Shown here: positions 47,159-55,570 of the stretch, piece by piece
Numbering within the stretch: position 1 is the stretch's first letter
How the letters are laid out: each line of letters starts with the position of its first letter
DNA from: Phycisphaerales bacterium
GTDB lineage: Bacteria > Planctomycetota > Phycisphaerae > Phycisphaerales > UBA1924
Length of the DNA: 64,000 bases
Direction of reading: 5' to 3'
Assembly (NCBI GenBank): GCA_017642965.1
Contig: JAEPOJ010000003.1
Span: 93,138-157,137, forward strand
Position numbers and translations under genes: made by a program
Notes under the pieces: generated by a model
Databases searched by the model: none
Told to the model about the DNA's origin: nothing
The model's input: the letters and a program-made list of their open reading frames with translations, nothing else

Positions 47159-47734
47159 ATGACCATGAGCGATCACACTGTCCTGTGGGAAGCCGAGTTC
47201 AATCCGAGTGTCAAGAAGTACTGGCTCATGGCCCCGGTTCTCCTCTTTACTTGCCTGATCGTGACCATTCCGATCGCGATCCTGTACTACATCATCGCGA
47301 GTTTCTTCGTTGACCGGTACCTCGCAAATATGTCTTGTACCCTCACGGAACGCACTCTGGACATCAAAAAGGGGATCTGGAACAAGACGGAATCCACCAT
47401 CCCGCTGGAGAAGATCACAGACCTTCAGATGTTCCAAGGCCCGATCATGCGATACTTCGATCTCCATGGGTTCAAGGTTGAGACCGCGGGGCAATCGAGC
47501 ACGGCCGGTGGGGCGTTGGTCAACATCGTTGGCATTGTCGACACCATCGGGTTTCGAAAGGCGGTCCTCGCTCAGCGTGACCGCCTCCACGACCGGGATA
47601 CAAGCACAACACCCCGCGCGACCCGCAACGATCCCGTGCCGGCTTCCGGCGGCGAGCAGGTGGAACTGATGAGGGAGATGCGGGACATGCTCGCCCGGAT
47701 CGAAACCCACCTGAAAGGGCCTCACGAGCCCTGA
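47159..47734 (+). CDS. Membrane protein with bacterial PH domain (bPH2)
   Basis: The 191-residue protein has two hydrophobic helices near the N-terminus (LMAPVLLFTCLIVTIPIAIL and a short second one) and a bPH2 domain (about 60-140: LTERTLDIKKGIWNKTESTI and EKITDLQMFQGPIMRYFDL). The last 45 residues are basic and probably disordered, ending with a short helix. Such proteins (formerly DUF304) are of unknown function, with hints of membrane stress or lipid binding. ATG 47159 and ATG 47165 are both possible behind GAGGAAG. Confidence 0.85.
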   Translation: MTMSDHTVLWEAEFNPSVKKYWLMAPVLLFTCLIVTIPIAILYYIIASFFVDRYLANMSCTLTERTLDIKKGIWNKTESTIPLEKITDLQMFQGPIMRYFDLHGFKVETAGQSSTAGGALVNIVGIVDTIGFRKAVLAQRDRLHDRDTSTTPRATRNDPVPASGGEQVELMREMRDMLARIETHLKGPHEP

Positions 47735-47777
47735 TTGCGGACTTTTGGGGGTCTATGATTGAGGCCCAGAATACGGG

Positions 47778-47819
47778 AGCCCGAGCGGGCTGCCGGGTTG
47801 AGATGCCCCCAAGCGGGGC
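47778..47819 (+). promoter_or_regulatory. Two small hairpins in the atpC leader
   Basis: AGCCCG/CGGGCT (47778-47791) and GCCCC/GGGGC (47805-47819) lie 20-60 bases before the GTG start of the epsilon-subunit gene. They could shape translation but no known regulatory RNA is recognised. Confidence 0.35.
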
Positions 47820-47839
47820 GGAATGAGAAGGACCTCGAA

Positions 47840-48283
47840 GTGGCTGACAACACCATCACCTGCCGACTCGTCACCCCCTCCCAAGAGCTGCTCAACGAGC
47901 AGGTCGTGTACGCCTCCGTGCCCGCATGGGACGGTCTCATCGGTTTCCAGCACGGCGGTTCCCCGCTGGTGTCCCGCCTCGGGCTCGGCAAGCTCCGCCT
48001 CGATTTTCCCGCAGACGCGGGCTCCGGATCAAGGGAGTACCTCGTCGAGGGCGGATTCGTTGAGATGGGACACAACGAGCTCGTGATCCTCGCGGAGCGT
48101 GCGATCCCGGCCGAAGAGATCATCGAATCGGACGCGAAAGCTGAACTCGCGGAAGCAGAAGCCCGGGTTGTGCCCGATGACGCTCCGAACAAGCTTGAAG
48201 CGGTTGAGCAGATCACCCGGGCAAAGGAGCGGGCACGCCTGATGCTCAGCATGGCTCAGAACTCCAAAGCCGTTGGCATTTGA
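47840..48283 (+). CDS. atpC: ATP synthase F1 epsilon subunit
   Basis: The epsilon subunit sits on the central stalk of F1 and regulates ATP hydrolysis. The 147-residue protein begins at GTG (VADNTITCRLVTPSQELL), preceded by AAGGA, with GLIGFQHGGSPLVSRLG and LVEGGFVEMGHNELVIL as the conserved beta sandwich. The C-terminal helical pair is present (AEARVV, EQITRAKERARLML). No other ATP synthase gene is next to it, which is unusual since atpC normally follows atpD. The frame extends upstream to 47759, but that part is the leader. A terminator follows. Confidence 0.93.
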   Translation: MADNTITCRLVTPSQELLNEQVVYASVPAWDGLIGFQHGGSPLVSRLGLGKLRLDFPADAGSGSREYLVEGGFVEMGHNELVILAERAIPAEEIIESDAKAELAEAEARVVPDDAPNKLEAVEQITRAKERARLMLSMAQNSKAVGI

Positions 48284-48307
48284 TCGAGTACCAATAGCCG
48301 AACACAA

Positions 48308-48336
48308 AACGCCGCGAGTGAAACGCGGCGTTTTTT
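48308..48336. terminator. Bidirectional terminator between atpC and smpB
   Basis: CGCCGCG (48310-48316) pairs with CGCGGCG (48324-48330), with AAAA-rich left and T6 right flanks, between convergent genes. Confidence 0.9.
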
Positions 48337-48346
48337 CTTTGTGCGC

Positions 48347-48832
48347 TCAGCGATCGAGCTTTGACATCGCTCGCTGCAGATCCCGCTTGTTCTCGCGCTT
48401 GGCGATCGCTCGGCGTTTATCGTGCTGTGCCTTGCCGCGTGCGACGGCGAGTTTGACCTTGGCCAGCCCGTGAGCAAAGTACAGCTCGAGTGGGACAAGC
48501 GTCACCCCCTTCTGGTCGACCTGGCGGGCGAGCTTCACGATCTCACGCTTCTTGGCCAGAAGCATCCGGTCCTGCTTGGGGCGGTGGTTGAGCGCGCCGG
48601 CGGGCTGGTAGGGCCCGATATCGACCTGATGCAGCGTGAGGCGGGGCGGGTCCATATCGACGCTGATGTACCCCTCCTTGAGCGAGCAGCTGCCCTCTCG
48701 GATGGCCTTGACCTCAGATCCGGCCAGAACGATCCCCACCTCGAGTGTGTCCTCGACGAAGTAGTCATAGAGCGCCCGGCGATTGTTGAAGCTGGGTGGG
48801 CCTTGCTTGGATTTCTTCTTGTTCTTCGCCAT
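48347..48832 (-). CDS. smpB: SsrA-binding protein SmpB
   Basis: SmpB binds tmRNA and brings it to stalled ribosomes in trans-translation. The 161-residue protein shows NRRALYDYFVEDTLEVGIVL, GSEVKAIREG, KEGYISVD and the basic C-terminal tail KRRAIAKRENKRDL. Length is normal. The tmRNA gene ssrA is not visible in the window. It is divergent from the lipoprotein gene and converges on atpC. Confidence 0.97.
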   Translation of the reverse strand: MAKNKKKSKQGPPSFNNRRALYDYFVEDTLEVGIVLAGSEVKAIREGSCSLKEGYISVDMDPPRLTLHQVDIGPYQPAGALNHRPKQDRMLLAKKREIVKLARQVDQKGVTLVPLELYFAHGLAKVKLAVARGKAQHDKRRAIAKRENKRDLQRAMSKLDR

Positions 48833-48896
48833 CTGATGCGTCTTCCGTGATGAGAATCATACGCAGAAGAACGTGTGAAGTGTGTATGATCCGTAG

Positions 48897-49436
48897 ATGC
48901 GAGCCGTAGCCCTTTTCTTCATCGTCTGCGTGTGCCCGGCAATGCCCGGGTGCACCTATGAGAAGAACGCTCGCCTCACCCTCGGTGGCTCATTCGACCC
49001 ACCATCGATCTTTGATGCCCCGGAAACGGTCGCGATTTCGGATGGCCAAGCACGGATCTTTGGTGAGAACGATCTGCAACGTTCGGAATGGGGTCCGATG
49101 ACATTCGTTGCCCATTTCGATGGTGTGGTCCACGGGCACCTCCTGCGCGTCTTTCCTGCACGCCACCCGAATAGTCCAGCTCGGGCGTACGGACGCTTTC
49201 CAACAACCGGGGATGTGCTCGATCCGCAGAAACAGCCTTACTCGAACGATCTCTTGTATACCATCGGCGAGTATGGACGGAGCTCGATCGGGAGCGACTA
49301 CTCCTTCTTCTACCTGCTCTCCCGCGGCGAGTTGTTTCAGGACATGATGTCCCCCTTCCCTTATAAACGCACTGGCGACGCCGGCTGGTCTTCGGGCCAG
49401 CCTGCGAATAAACCTCAGGATGTACCGGATGAGTGA
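48897..49436 (+). CDS. Lipoprotein of unknown function
   Basis: The 179-residue product has a lipoprotein signal ending CPAMPGC (lipid Cys19) and a globular remainder with aromatic-rich phrases such as WGPMTFVAHFDGVVHGHLL and SDYSFFYLLSRGELF. No family is recognised. It overlaps the rhodanese gene by eight bases, so the two are probably co-expressed with mqnD downstream. The ATG follows a short upstream gap without a strong ribosome site. Confidence 0.7.
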   Translation: MRAVALFFIVCVCPAMPGCTYEKNARLTLGGSFDPPSIFDAPETVAISDGQARIFGENDLQRSEWGPMTFVAHFDGVVHGHLLRVFPARHPNSPARAYGRFPTTGDVLDPQKQPYSNDLLYTIGEYGRSSIGSDYSFFYLLSRGELFQDMMSPFPYKRTGDAGWSSGQPANKPQDVPDE

Positions 49437-49815
49437 CGCAGAACAATACCATGAGAACGAGAACCCGCCTCGCTGGCACTTTCAGGATGGCCTGGAGATC
49501 AGTGTGCCCGAGACCGCTGAGCGGCACCGTGCGGGCGAGGATGGTTTTATCCTGATCGATATCCGCGAGCAGGAAGAGCTCGACATCTGTTCGATCGACG
49601 GTGCGCTCCATATCCCGATGGGTGATCTGCCAGCGCGGATAAACGAGATTGACGCGGATGAGGACACCACAGTCGCGCTGATCTGCCACACAGGCCGCAG
49701 GTCGCTCAAGGCCACCCTGTTCATGCATCAGCAGGGACTCGCGGGGACGCGCTCGGTAGCTGGCGGGATCGATTGGTGGTCCCTTCGCATCGACCCGGGT
49801 GTGGCGCGGTACTGA
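49429..49815 (+). CDS. Single-domain rhodanese
   Basis: The 128-residue protein shows ILIDIREQEELDICSIDGAL and the active-site loop ICHTGRRS with Cys86. Rhodaneses carry persulfide sulfur, supplying it to acceptors such as thiS-type pathways. The start overlaps the upstream lipoprotein gene. MqnD follows after about 25 bases. A sulfur-transfer role in this operon is not otherwise supported. ATG 49429 is favoured over 49420 since the usual N-terminus begins there. Confidence 0.88.
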   Translation: MSDAEQYHENENPPRWHFQDGLEISVPETAERHRAGEDGFILIDIREQEELDICSIDGALHIPMGDLPARINEIDADEDTTVALICHTGRRSLKATLFMHQQGLAGTRSVAGGIDWWSLRIDPGVARY

Positions 49816-49840
49816 ACTTAATCGGCGAAGGGTTTCTCGC

Positions 49841-50776
49841 ATGCAGACGGATCTGATCGAACTCAACCTTGCCCACTCACCAGACTCGGACGATCTGGTG
49901 ATGTGGTGGCCGCTCGTGGGCGTGCGCCACCCTGACGGCCGCCCCATCGATGGCCCGCTCGGCGAGCCTCAGGTCGATACGGGCCCGTTCCGCTTTAACC
50001 TCATCGCGCGCGACGTCGAGCAACTCAACAAGCTCGTTGTTGGGGAGGATCATCCCGACGCGTACGACATTACGGCGATCTCCTGCGCAGCTTATCCCCG
50101 CATCGCTGATCGGTATGCGATCACGAGCTCTGGTGGATCATTCGGTGAGAACTACGGCCCTCGCCTGGTTGCTCGAGAGGACTCCCAGCTGAAGTCGATC
50201 TCTGATCTACGCACCAAGGGTGGGCTGGTTGCCATACCCGGGGTGAACACCTCCGCGTACATGACCCTCCGCATGGCCGCTGGCGATCTCGAAATCAGGG
50301 AGATGCTATTCTCCGATATCCCCGGTGCCGTGGCACGCGGGGAGGTTGATGCGGGCCTGCTCATACATGAGGCCCAGCTCACGTTCGGCGAGATGCGTCT
50401 GCGGGAGATCGGTGATATGGGCAAGTGGTGGAACAACGAGACCGGGAAACCCCTGCCGCTGGGGCTCAACGTCTTTCGTCTCGATCTGGACGACCGCTTT
50501 GGCGCTGGAACATGCGAAACGCTCGCCAGGGTATTGAATGACTCTGTCCGCTGCTGCGTGGAGATGGGCGAGGCGTCACGGATGTACCTCCAGCTCAACA
50601 AGGGCGACCGGACAGAATGGGACGACCCCGAGTTGGTTGATCGGTATCTCGCCATGTATGTCTCTGGGCTGACGCTCAATATGGGCGAGCAAGGTCGTGA
50701 TGCGATTGGAACGTTTCTCGGTCGCGCGGCCGATGCGGGATTGTGCCCGCGTGTTGAAAAACTGATCGTGCTCTAG
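49841..50776 (+). CDS. mqnD: 1,4-dihydroxy-6-naphthoate synthase MqnD (futalosine pathway of menaquinone)
   Basis: MqnD converts cyclic dehypoxanthinyl futalosine to dihydroxynaphthoate. The 311-residue periplasmic-binding-like fold shows LAHSPDSDDLVMWWPL at the start, AYDITAISCAAYPRIADRY, GVNTSAYMTL, LIHEAQLTFGEMRLREIGDM and KPLPLGLNVFRLDL, all typical of MqnD rather than MqnA. The start behind GAAGGG was chosen at 49841. Other mqn genes are not in the window; their presence elsewhere would confirm the futalosine route. Confidence 0.93.
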   Translation: MQTDLIELNLAHSPDSDDLVMWWPLVGVRHPDGRPIDGPLGEPQVDTGPFRFNLIARDVEQLNKLVVGEDHPDAYDITAISCAAYPRIADRYAITSSGGSFGENYGPRLVAREDSQLKSISDLRTKGGLVAIPGVNTSAYMTLRMAAGDLEIREMLFSDIPGAVARGEVDAGLLIHEAQLTFGEMRLREIGDMGKWWNNETGKPLPLGLNVFRLDLDDRFGAGTCETLARVLNDSVRCCVEMGEASRMYLQLNKGDRTEWDDPELVDRYLAMYVSGLTLNMGEQGRDAIGTFLGRAADAGLCPRVEKLIVL

Positions 50777-50847
50777 GTCGGTTCCAAGACCGGCGCTAAG
50801 CTTGTGTATCTGACGCCCCGGCCGACCGCGTATTCGGAGCCCTGCCG

Positions 50848-52380
50848 ATGCCCGAGCGATTCTCGCTGCCTGTCCTTTCGTCTTCCCCATGCATGAAGCC
50901 CATTGCTGCGCTCGCTGAGACGAACGATCAGCCGAAGGAGAAGTGCGGAGTCATTGGGATCTGGAACGACCCGGGGGCGGTCCGCAAGGCGTACCTCGGC
51001 ATGTACGCTCAGCAGCATCGTGGGCAGGAGGCCGCCGGGCTCGCGGTGTGCAACGGGAGCGAGATCGCGTCGCATCTTGGCCAGGGGCTCGTGGTCGAAG
51101 TTTTTGACGAGCTCTCGATCGAGCGGCTCGAAAAGCACTACAACACCGCGATTGACGAAGGCGGGATGCGCGGCGTCATCGGGCACAACCGGTACTCCAC
51201 TTCGGGCGGCACCGCGGCCCTCAACGCCCAGCCGCTGGTCGAAACGACCTTCGATGGCCCGGTCGCGCTGGCGCACAACGGCAATCTCGTGAACGGCATG
51301 GCTTGGCGGCAGGTGCTGTCCGCCGCAGGGCGGCTTTTCCATACCACATCCGACTCTGAGATCATGGTGCATCTGCTCGCTTCCCCCGAGCAGCGCGACA
51401 CCCCCGATCCCGTTGGTGCCACACTCCGCAATCTGCTCGGCGCATTTTCTGTCGTGATTCTCTTTCCCGACCGCATCGAGGCGGCGCGTGACCCCTGGGG
51501 TTGGCGGCCACTCGTGCTCGGAGAGCTTCCCAGTGGGAAGCCGATGGTGGCATCGGAGACCGTGGCGCTCGATGTCGCGGGGGCACGATTCATCCGTGAG
51601 ATCGAGCCTGGCGAGATCGTGACGCTCAATAACGACGGGGTTCACTCGAGACGCTACGCCGCGCCCAACGCGCCCCTCGCGCAGTGTGTGTTTGAGCACG
51701 TCTACTTCGCGAACCCTGCCTCGAACGTGTTCGGTCAGAATGTGCAGGTCTCACGCGAGCGGATGGGCGCCAAGCTCGCCGAGGAAGCCCCTGTCGAGGC
51801 CGATTATGTCATGCCGATGCCGGACTCCGGCCGGAGTGCCGCGAACGGCTATGCGAACGCGTCCGGCATCCCGTACCGTGAGGGCATCGTGCCGAACAGG
51901 TACGTCGGACGTACGTTCATCAAGCCAACGCAGGAAGAGCGATCGGCCGCGGTCCGTCTCAAGCTCAATGTCATCTCCGATATTGTTCGTGACAAGCGGG
52001 TCATTATCGTGGATGACTCGATCGTCCGCGGGACCACCACCCGTGAGAAGATGAATCAGCTCCGTGATGCCGGTGCGAAGGAGATCCATCTGCGGATCTC
52101 ATGCCCACCGATCAAGCATCCCTGCTTCTTCGGCGTCGACTTCGCCGATCGGGAACAGCTGATCGCGCACAACCGCAGCGTTGAGGACATCCGGGCATTC
52201 CTGGGCATCGACTCGCTGCACTTCCTCAGTCTTGAAGGCATGCTTAGCGTCATGAATCATGCCCCTGAGCAGTACTGCACGGCATGCTTCTCCGGCGACT
52301 ACCGGGTGGATATCGATCATCCGGTTGCGTGCGAGGTTGCGACCAAAGCCCAGCTGAGCATGTTCAACGCTTCGAACTGA
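50848..52380 (+). CDS. purF: Amidophosphoribosyltransferase PurF with long propeptide
   Basis: PurF makes phosphoribosylamine in purine synthesis. The 510-residue protein has an N-terminal glutaminase domain whose catalytic cysteine is Cys33 (KEKCGVIGIW), implying removal of a 32-residue propeptide, and a phosphoribosyltransferase domain with VIIVDDSIVRGTT. Cysteines in AQCVFEHVYF, SCPPIKHPC and QYCTACF suggest the [4Fe-4S] form known from Bacillus. The ATG at 50848 follows CGGAG; a later ATG at 50893 would shorten the propeptide to 17. No other pur gene is adjacent. Confidence 0.95.
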   Translation: MPERFSLPVLSSSPCMKPIAALAETNDQPKEKCGVIGIWNDPGAVRKAYLGMYAQQHRGQEAAGLAVCNGSEIASHLGQGLVVEVFDELSIERLEKHYNTAIDEGGMRGVIGHNRYSTSGGTAALNAQPLVETTFDGPVALAHNGNLVNGMAWRQVLSAAGRLFHTTSDSEIMVHLLASPEQRDTPDPVGATLRNLLGAFSVVILFPDRIEAARDPWGWRPLVLGELPSGKPMVASETVALDVAGARFIREIEPGEIVTLNNDGVHSRRYAAPNAPLAQCVFEHVYFANPASNVFGQNVQVSRERMGAKLAEEAPVEADYVMPMPDSGRSAANGYANASGIPYREGIVPNRYVGRTFIKPTQEERSAAVRLKLNVISDIVRDKRVIIVDDSIVRGTTTREKMNQLRDAGAKEIHLRISCPPIKHPCFFGVDFADREQLIAHNRSVEDIRAFLGIDSLHFLSLEGMLSVMNHAPEQYCTACFSGDYRVDIDHPVACEVATKAQLSMFNASN

Positions 52381-52408
52381 GCCCTGATCGACTGAATCCG
52401 GATCTCGG

Positions 52409-55400
52409 TCAGCCGCCCCACGATGGATCGATCGGCAGATCCCGGCTCGCGCCCAGCGGCCGGAAGATGAATCCGATGCTCGTCTCCCCACGGATGTTGT
52501 CGTACCGGATGGTGACGCCGAGGGTTCCGATCTGGAATCTCCGGAGCACCTGCGCGTTGAATCGCTGGAAATCATCGAGTCGGAAGTTGTAGTTCGCATT
52601 CGTGTAGAGCGCGTACTTGTCGCTCAATCGGTAGCCGGCCCCGAGTGTCAGGAACGTGGCATCGATCGGCTCGATCTCGCGGTACTCGACCGATGTGGTG
52701 AACCCCGGCCGGTTCTCGATGATCGCACCGACGCTGGAGCGTGCCGTCCGATCGGTATCCAGATCGTACACCCACTCGCCCGCGATCCCGAGCGCATCGG
52801 TTGGCTGAATGATCATGCTTGCGCCGAAGGTTTCACCCGCGTTCGAGAGCTCCGGTCGCGATGAGAAGTAGTCGGGTAGCGGATCGTTACCCTGGTTGTC
52901 GTCGGTGTGCACATACTCCGTCCGGAGCTTGATCAGATCGACATCACGCCACCTCCCCACACCACCACGCTTCGTCTGCCAGGTCTGATCGATCGCCGCC
53001 CGCACAGCGCTGCCAACGAGGAGGTCTTCGACATCATCGTCGTAGATAGGCAGATCACCGCGATCGAAGTTCGAGTCACTGCCCCAGATCGTGATCGAGG
53101 GTTCAATGATGTGGCGGATGCGGTGCAAGTCCAGCAATCGGCTCTCGACTGAGTCATCGACCTTGCTGATGGTGGTTGAGAGCGTGAGGCCCGCGGCACC
53201 CCAGTAGCGGACTTCATCTGTCTGGGACGGCGAGTACGCCGCAAAGTCATCGTCGTACGATGTCACACGCCCAACCAGGAAGGGGTTGATCCTGATCGGG
53301 CCCATGTCCAAACGCGAACTGAGCTCGTGGCGGGTGTCCAGGCGTGTGACAGCACCCTCGTCGAGCCCCGCCGCGCGGAACAGATCGCCCAGAGACTGGG
53401 TCGCGGTCGTTCCGAAGGCGTCATCGGCGAGCGAGTTCGAGAGGAATCCATACTCGCGGGCATCGACCTCGGAGAAGGCGAGTCGCATCACGCCTGCTCG
53501 GGCCTCGAAGGAGTATGTCAGGAGGCCCGGCTTGATATCTGGGAGCAGGTCGCGACCGAGCGTCACGAAGCTGGCTTCGGGCGTCTTGTAGACGCTGTAC
53601 CCCGGCGATTGGAGTTGGTGCTCCGGGACGATGAAGTCGTTTGTCGTCGTGCTCAGCTCGATCGCGAACTTTGCGTCGTCGCTGAGCCGCTCGAGCATCA
53701 GGCGGTTCCGGTACGCCTCCTGATTGCGCGCGAGTTCGTCGAAGAACGCGGGCACGAACGCCTCATCCGAGATATAGCTGAACTCAGACACGAGGGTCCA
53801 CTGGTTTGTCACGCGCCACAGGTCGTGATAGGCGAACATACCGCGTGTTTCGCCGTCGCGGCTGATCTCTCGCCCGGAAGCGGTGATATCGGTGCCCGAA
53901 TCGTCGGGTAACAGATAAGAGAACAATCCCCCTTTGTGCTTCTCGGTGCGCCAGCTGGCCTCGATGCCTGTTGCAAAGCCTCGCTCCGCATAGAAGTCCA
54001 GGTCCAAATCGACTTCGACGCCGGGTGGTGCATCGATCCGGAACAGCGACAGCGCGTTCCACTTGGTCTGCAACGCAAGACCAGAGCGATTCGAGTCTCC
54101 GATGCGCACCTGCCTGAGCGGGAAATCGCTTGGGTCTCCCTTGAACCCGGGCAACCAGAGCAGCGGCACAGGCCCGGCCTTCAGCACGACGTTTTTGGCT
54201 TCAACGAGCACATCAGGGCGTGGGTCCTGCTCTCTCTGCGCAGCTGTTGACTGCCCGAGCGTCACCCTGATGTCCTTGATGCCGATGGTGACATCGGGCT
54301 CAAAGAACGCTGTGTTGGAGATCGTCGCGTTCTCTGCAAGGAACTCGTCGCGCGCGGTTTGGCGAACGCTCTCAGCCCGGACATAGAGCGGCATGGAGCT
54401 CTGGCGGTCTGTTGTCCAGAACACCGTATCCAGCATCAACGCCTTGTTGTTGACGACATCGAGATACATCCGCGGTGCCCGAACCGACCACTGATCGTCA
54501 CCCGCGAAGACCCCACCCTCGAGGTAAATACCCTCGATTTGTCCGGTGCTCAGCTGTGACGCTCCAGAAACCGGCTCATCGCCACGAGTGTAGATCACCA
54601 CGCGTTCGGCGCTGAAATCGATCCATCGCCGCGAAGACGGCGACAAGTACTGTACCTTGACACCGCCGTCAGCAGTGATGATCGACTGTGTCCCGCCCTG
54701 CACGCCATCGACGACGATCCGACCTCCTACCGAGAGCGAGAAGATGCCGTCCTGATCGAAGACCGGCCCGTTTTTGACCGGGGCGGTCGGGTTGTTCACG
54801 ATCGCGGGCTGCACCGCGTCTGCAGATATGCCAGTACGCTCCTGATCTCTCGGAGTATCAGTCGGGCTCGCCCATGGCCTGACGTCTCGCTCAGCTTGTA
54901 GAGTGTCTCCGAAACCGAGCACGCGCTCGGCGAAGACGCGATCGGCGTTCTGCAGGTACGTCGCGGCCTCTGTTTTTCGCTGCGGGGGCTGGTTGAACCG
55001 GGTGTCTACACCGATGCTGATTGGTTGATTCAGCTCGATGACACCACGGACTGGAAGGCGCTGAGCGCGCATCGTGATGGTGCCATCCGCCGAACGCATA
55101 TCCTCAAACACCGCGTAGATTTGATACTGTTCATTCCCCTGATCACCGGGGAGTTGTTTCAACCAGAGACTCGCGGAACGGGCGTAGAAATAACTCCCGG
55201 CAAGCACGACCTGAACATCGCCCACAAGCTGCACCCGATGCGTCCTGCCCTCTCGCCATACCCAACCCGCTTGGGCGGTCGCGCTGATCTCCCCTACGAC
55301 GGGGTTGATGGGGAAACTGATCGAGTCGAACGTTGCCTGTTCCGCGGGCTGGCGCTGGATCCCGTTCAGGATGCCCGCTGAAAGCTCGGGGCTGAAAATT

Positions 55401-55477
55401 CCCAGGCTCGTCCCCGCGAGCAGTGTCAGTGCGACACGACGCCGAATGGAGTTCTGGGGGCGCTGGGCCATGTGCAT
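52409..55477 (-). CDS. LptD/OstA-like outer-membrane protein
   Basis: The 1022-residue protein has a signal peptide (LTLLAGTSLGIFSPELSA), an OstA-like repeat region (about 230-400, with VVIYTRGDEPVSGASQLS and EGIYLEGGVFAG), and a C-terminal half of alternating strands ending in the typical LptD-like aromatic pattern TIRYDNIRGETSIGFIFRPL. LptD inserts LPS into the outer leaflet of the outer membrane. It is about 230 residues longer than E. coli LptD, and the first 200 residues are not recognised. The cysteine pairs of E. coli LptD are absent. AGGAAGGA precedes the ATG at 55477; ATG 55471 is also possible. It is divergent from the YhaM-like gene. Confidence 0.83.
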   Translation of the reverse strand: MHMAQRPQNSIRRRVALTLLAGTSLGIFSPELSAGILNGIQRQPAEQATFDSISFPINPVVGEISATAQAGWVWREGRTHRVQLVGDVQVVLAGSYFYARSASLWLKQLPGDQGNEQYQIYAVFEDMRSADGTITMRAQRLPVRGVIELNQPISIGVDTRFNQPPQRKTEAATYLQNADRVFAERVLGFGDTLQAERDVRPWASPTDTPRDQERTGISADAVQPAIVNNPTAPVKNGPVFDQDGIFSLSVGGRIVVDGVQGGTQSIITADGGVKVQYLSPSSRRWIDFSAERVVIYTRGDEPVSGASQLSTGQIEGIYLEGGVFAGDDQWSVRAPRMYLDVVNNKALMLDTVFWTTDRQSSMPLYVRAESVRQTARDEFLAENATISNTAFFEPDVTIGIKDIRVTLGQSTAAQREQDPRPDVLVEAKNVVLKAGPVPLLWLPGFKGDPSDFPLRQVRIGDSNRSGLALQTKWNALSLFRIDAPPGVEVDLDLDFYAERGFATGIEASWRTEKHKGGLFSYLLPDDSGTDITASGREISRDGETRGMFAYHDLWRVTNQWTLVSEFSYISDEAFVPAFFDELARNQEAYRNRLMLERLSDDAKFAIELSTTTNDFIVPEHQLQSPGYSVYKTPEASFVTLGRDLLPDIKPGLLTYSFEARAGVMRLAFSEVDAREYGFLSNSLADDAFGTTATQSLGDLFRAAGLDEGAVTRLDTRHELSSRLDMGPIRINPFLVGRVTSYDDDFAAYSPSQTDEVRYWGAAGLTLSTTISKVDDSVESRLLDLHRIRHIIEPSITIWGSDSNFDRGDLPIYDDDVEDLLVGSAVRAAIDQTWQTKRGGVGRWRDVDLIKLRTEYVHTDDNQGNDPLPDYFSSRPELSNAGETFGASMIIQPTDALGIAGEWVYDLDTDRTARSSVGAIIENRPGFTTSVEYREIEPIDATFLTLGAGYRLSDKYALYTNANYNFRLDDFQRFNAQVLRRFQIGTLGVTIRYDNIRGETSIGFIFRPLGASRDLPIDPSWGG

Positions 55478-55570
55478 GAGTCCTTCCTGCAAACGGAGAT
55501 CAAGTGTACCCGATCGGGTTCAGGCTCGCGTGAAATGGAGAAAGTGAGGCGGGATATCTATGCTGTCCCC

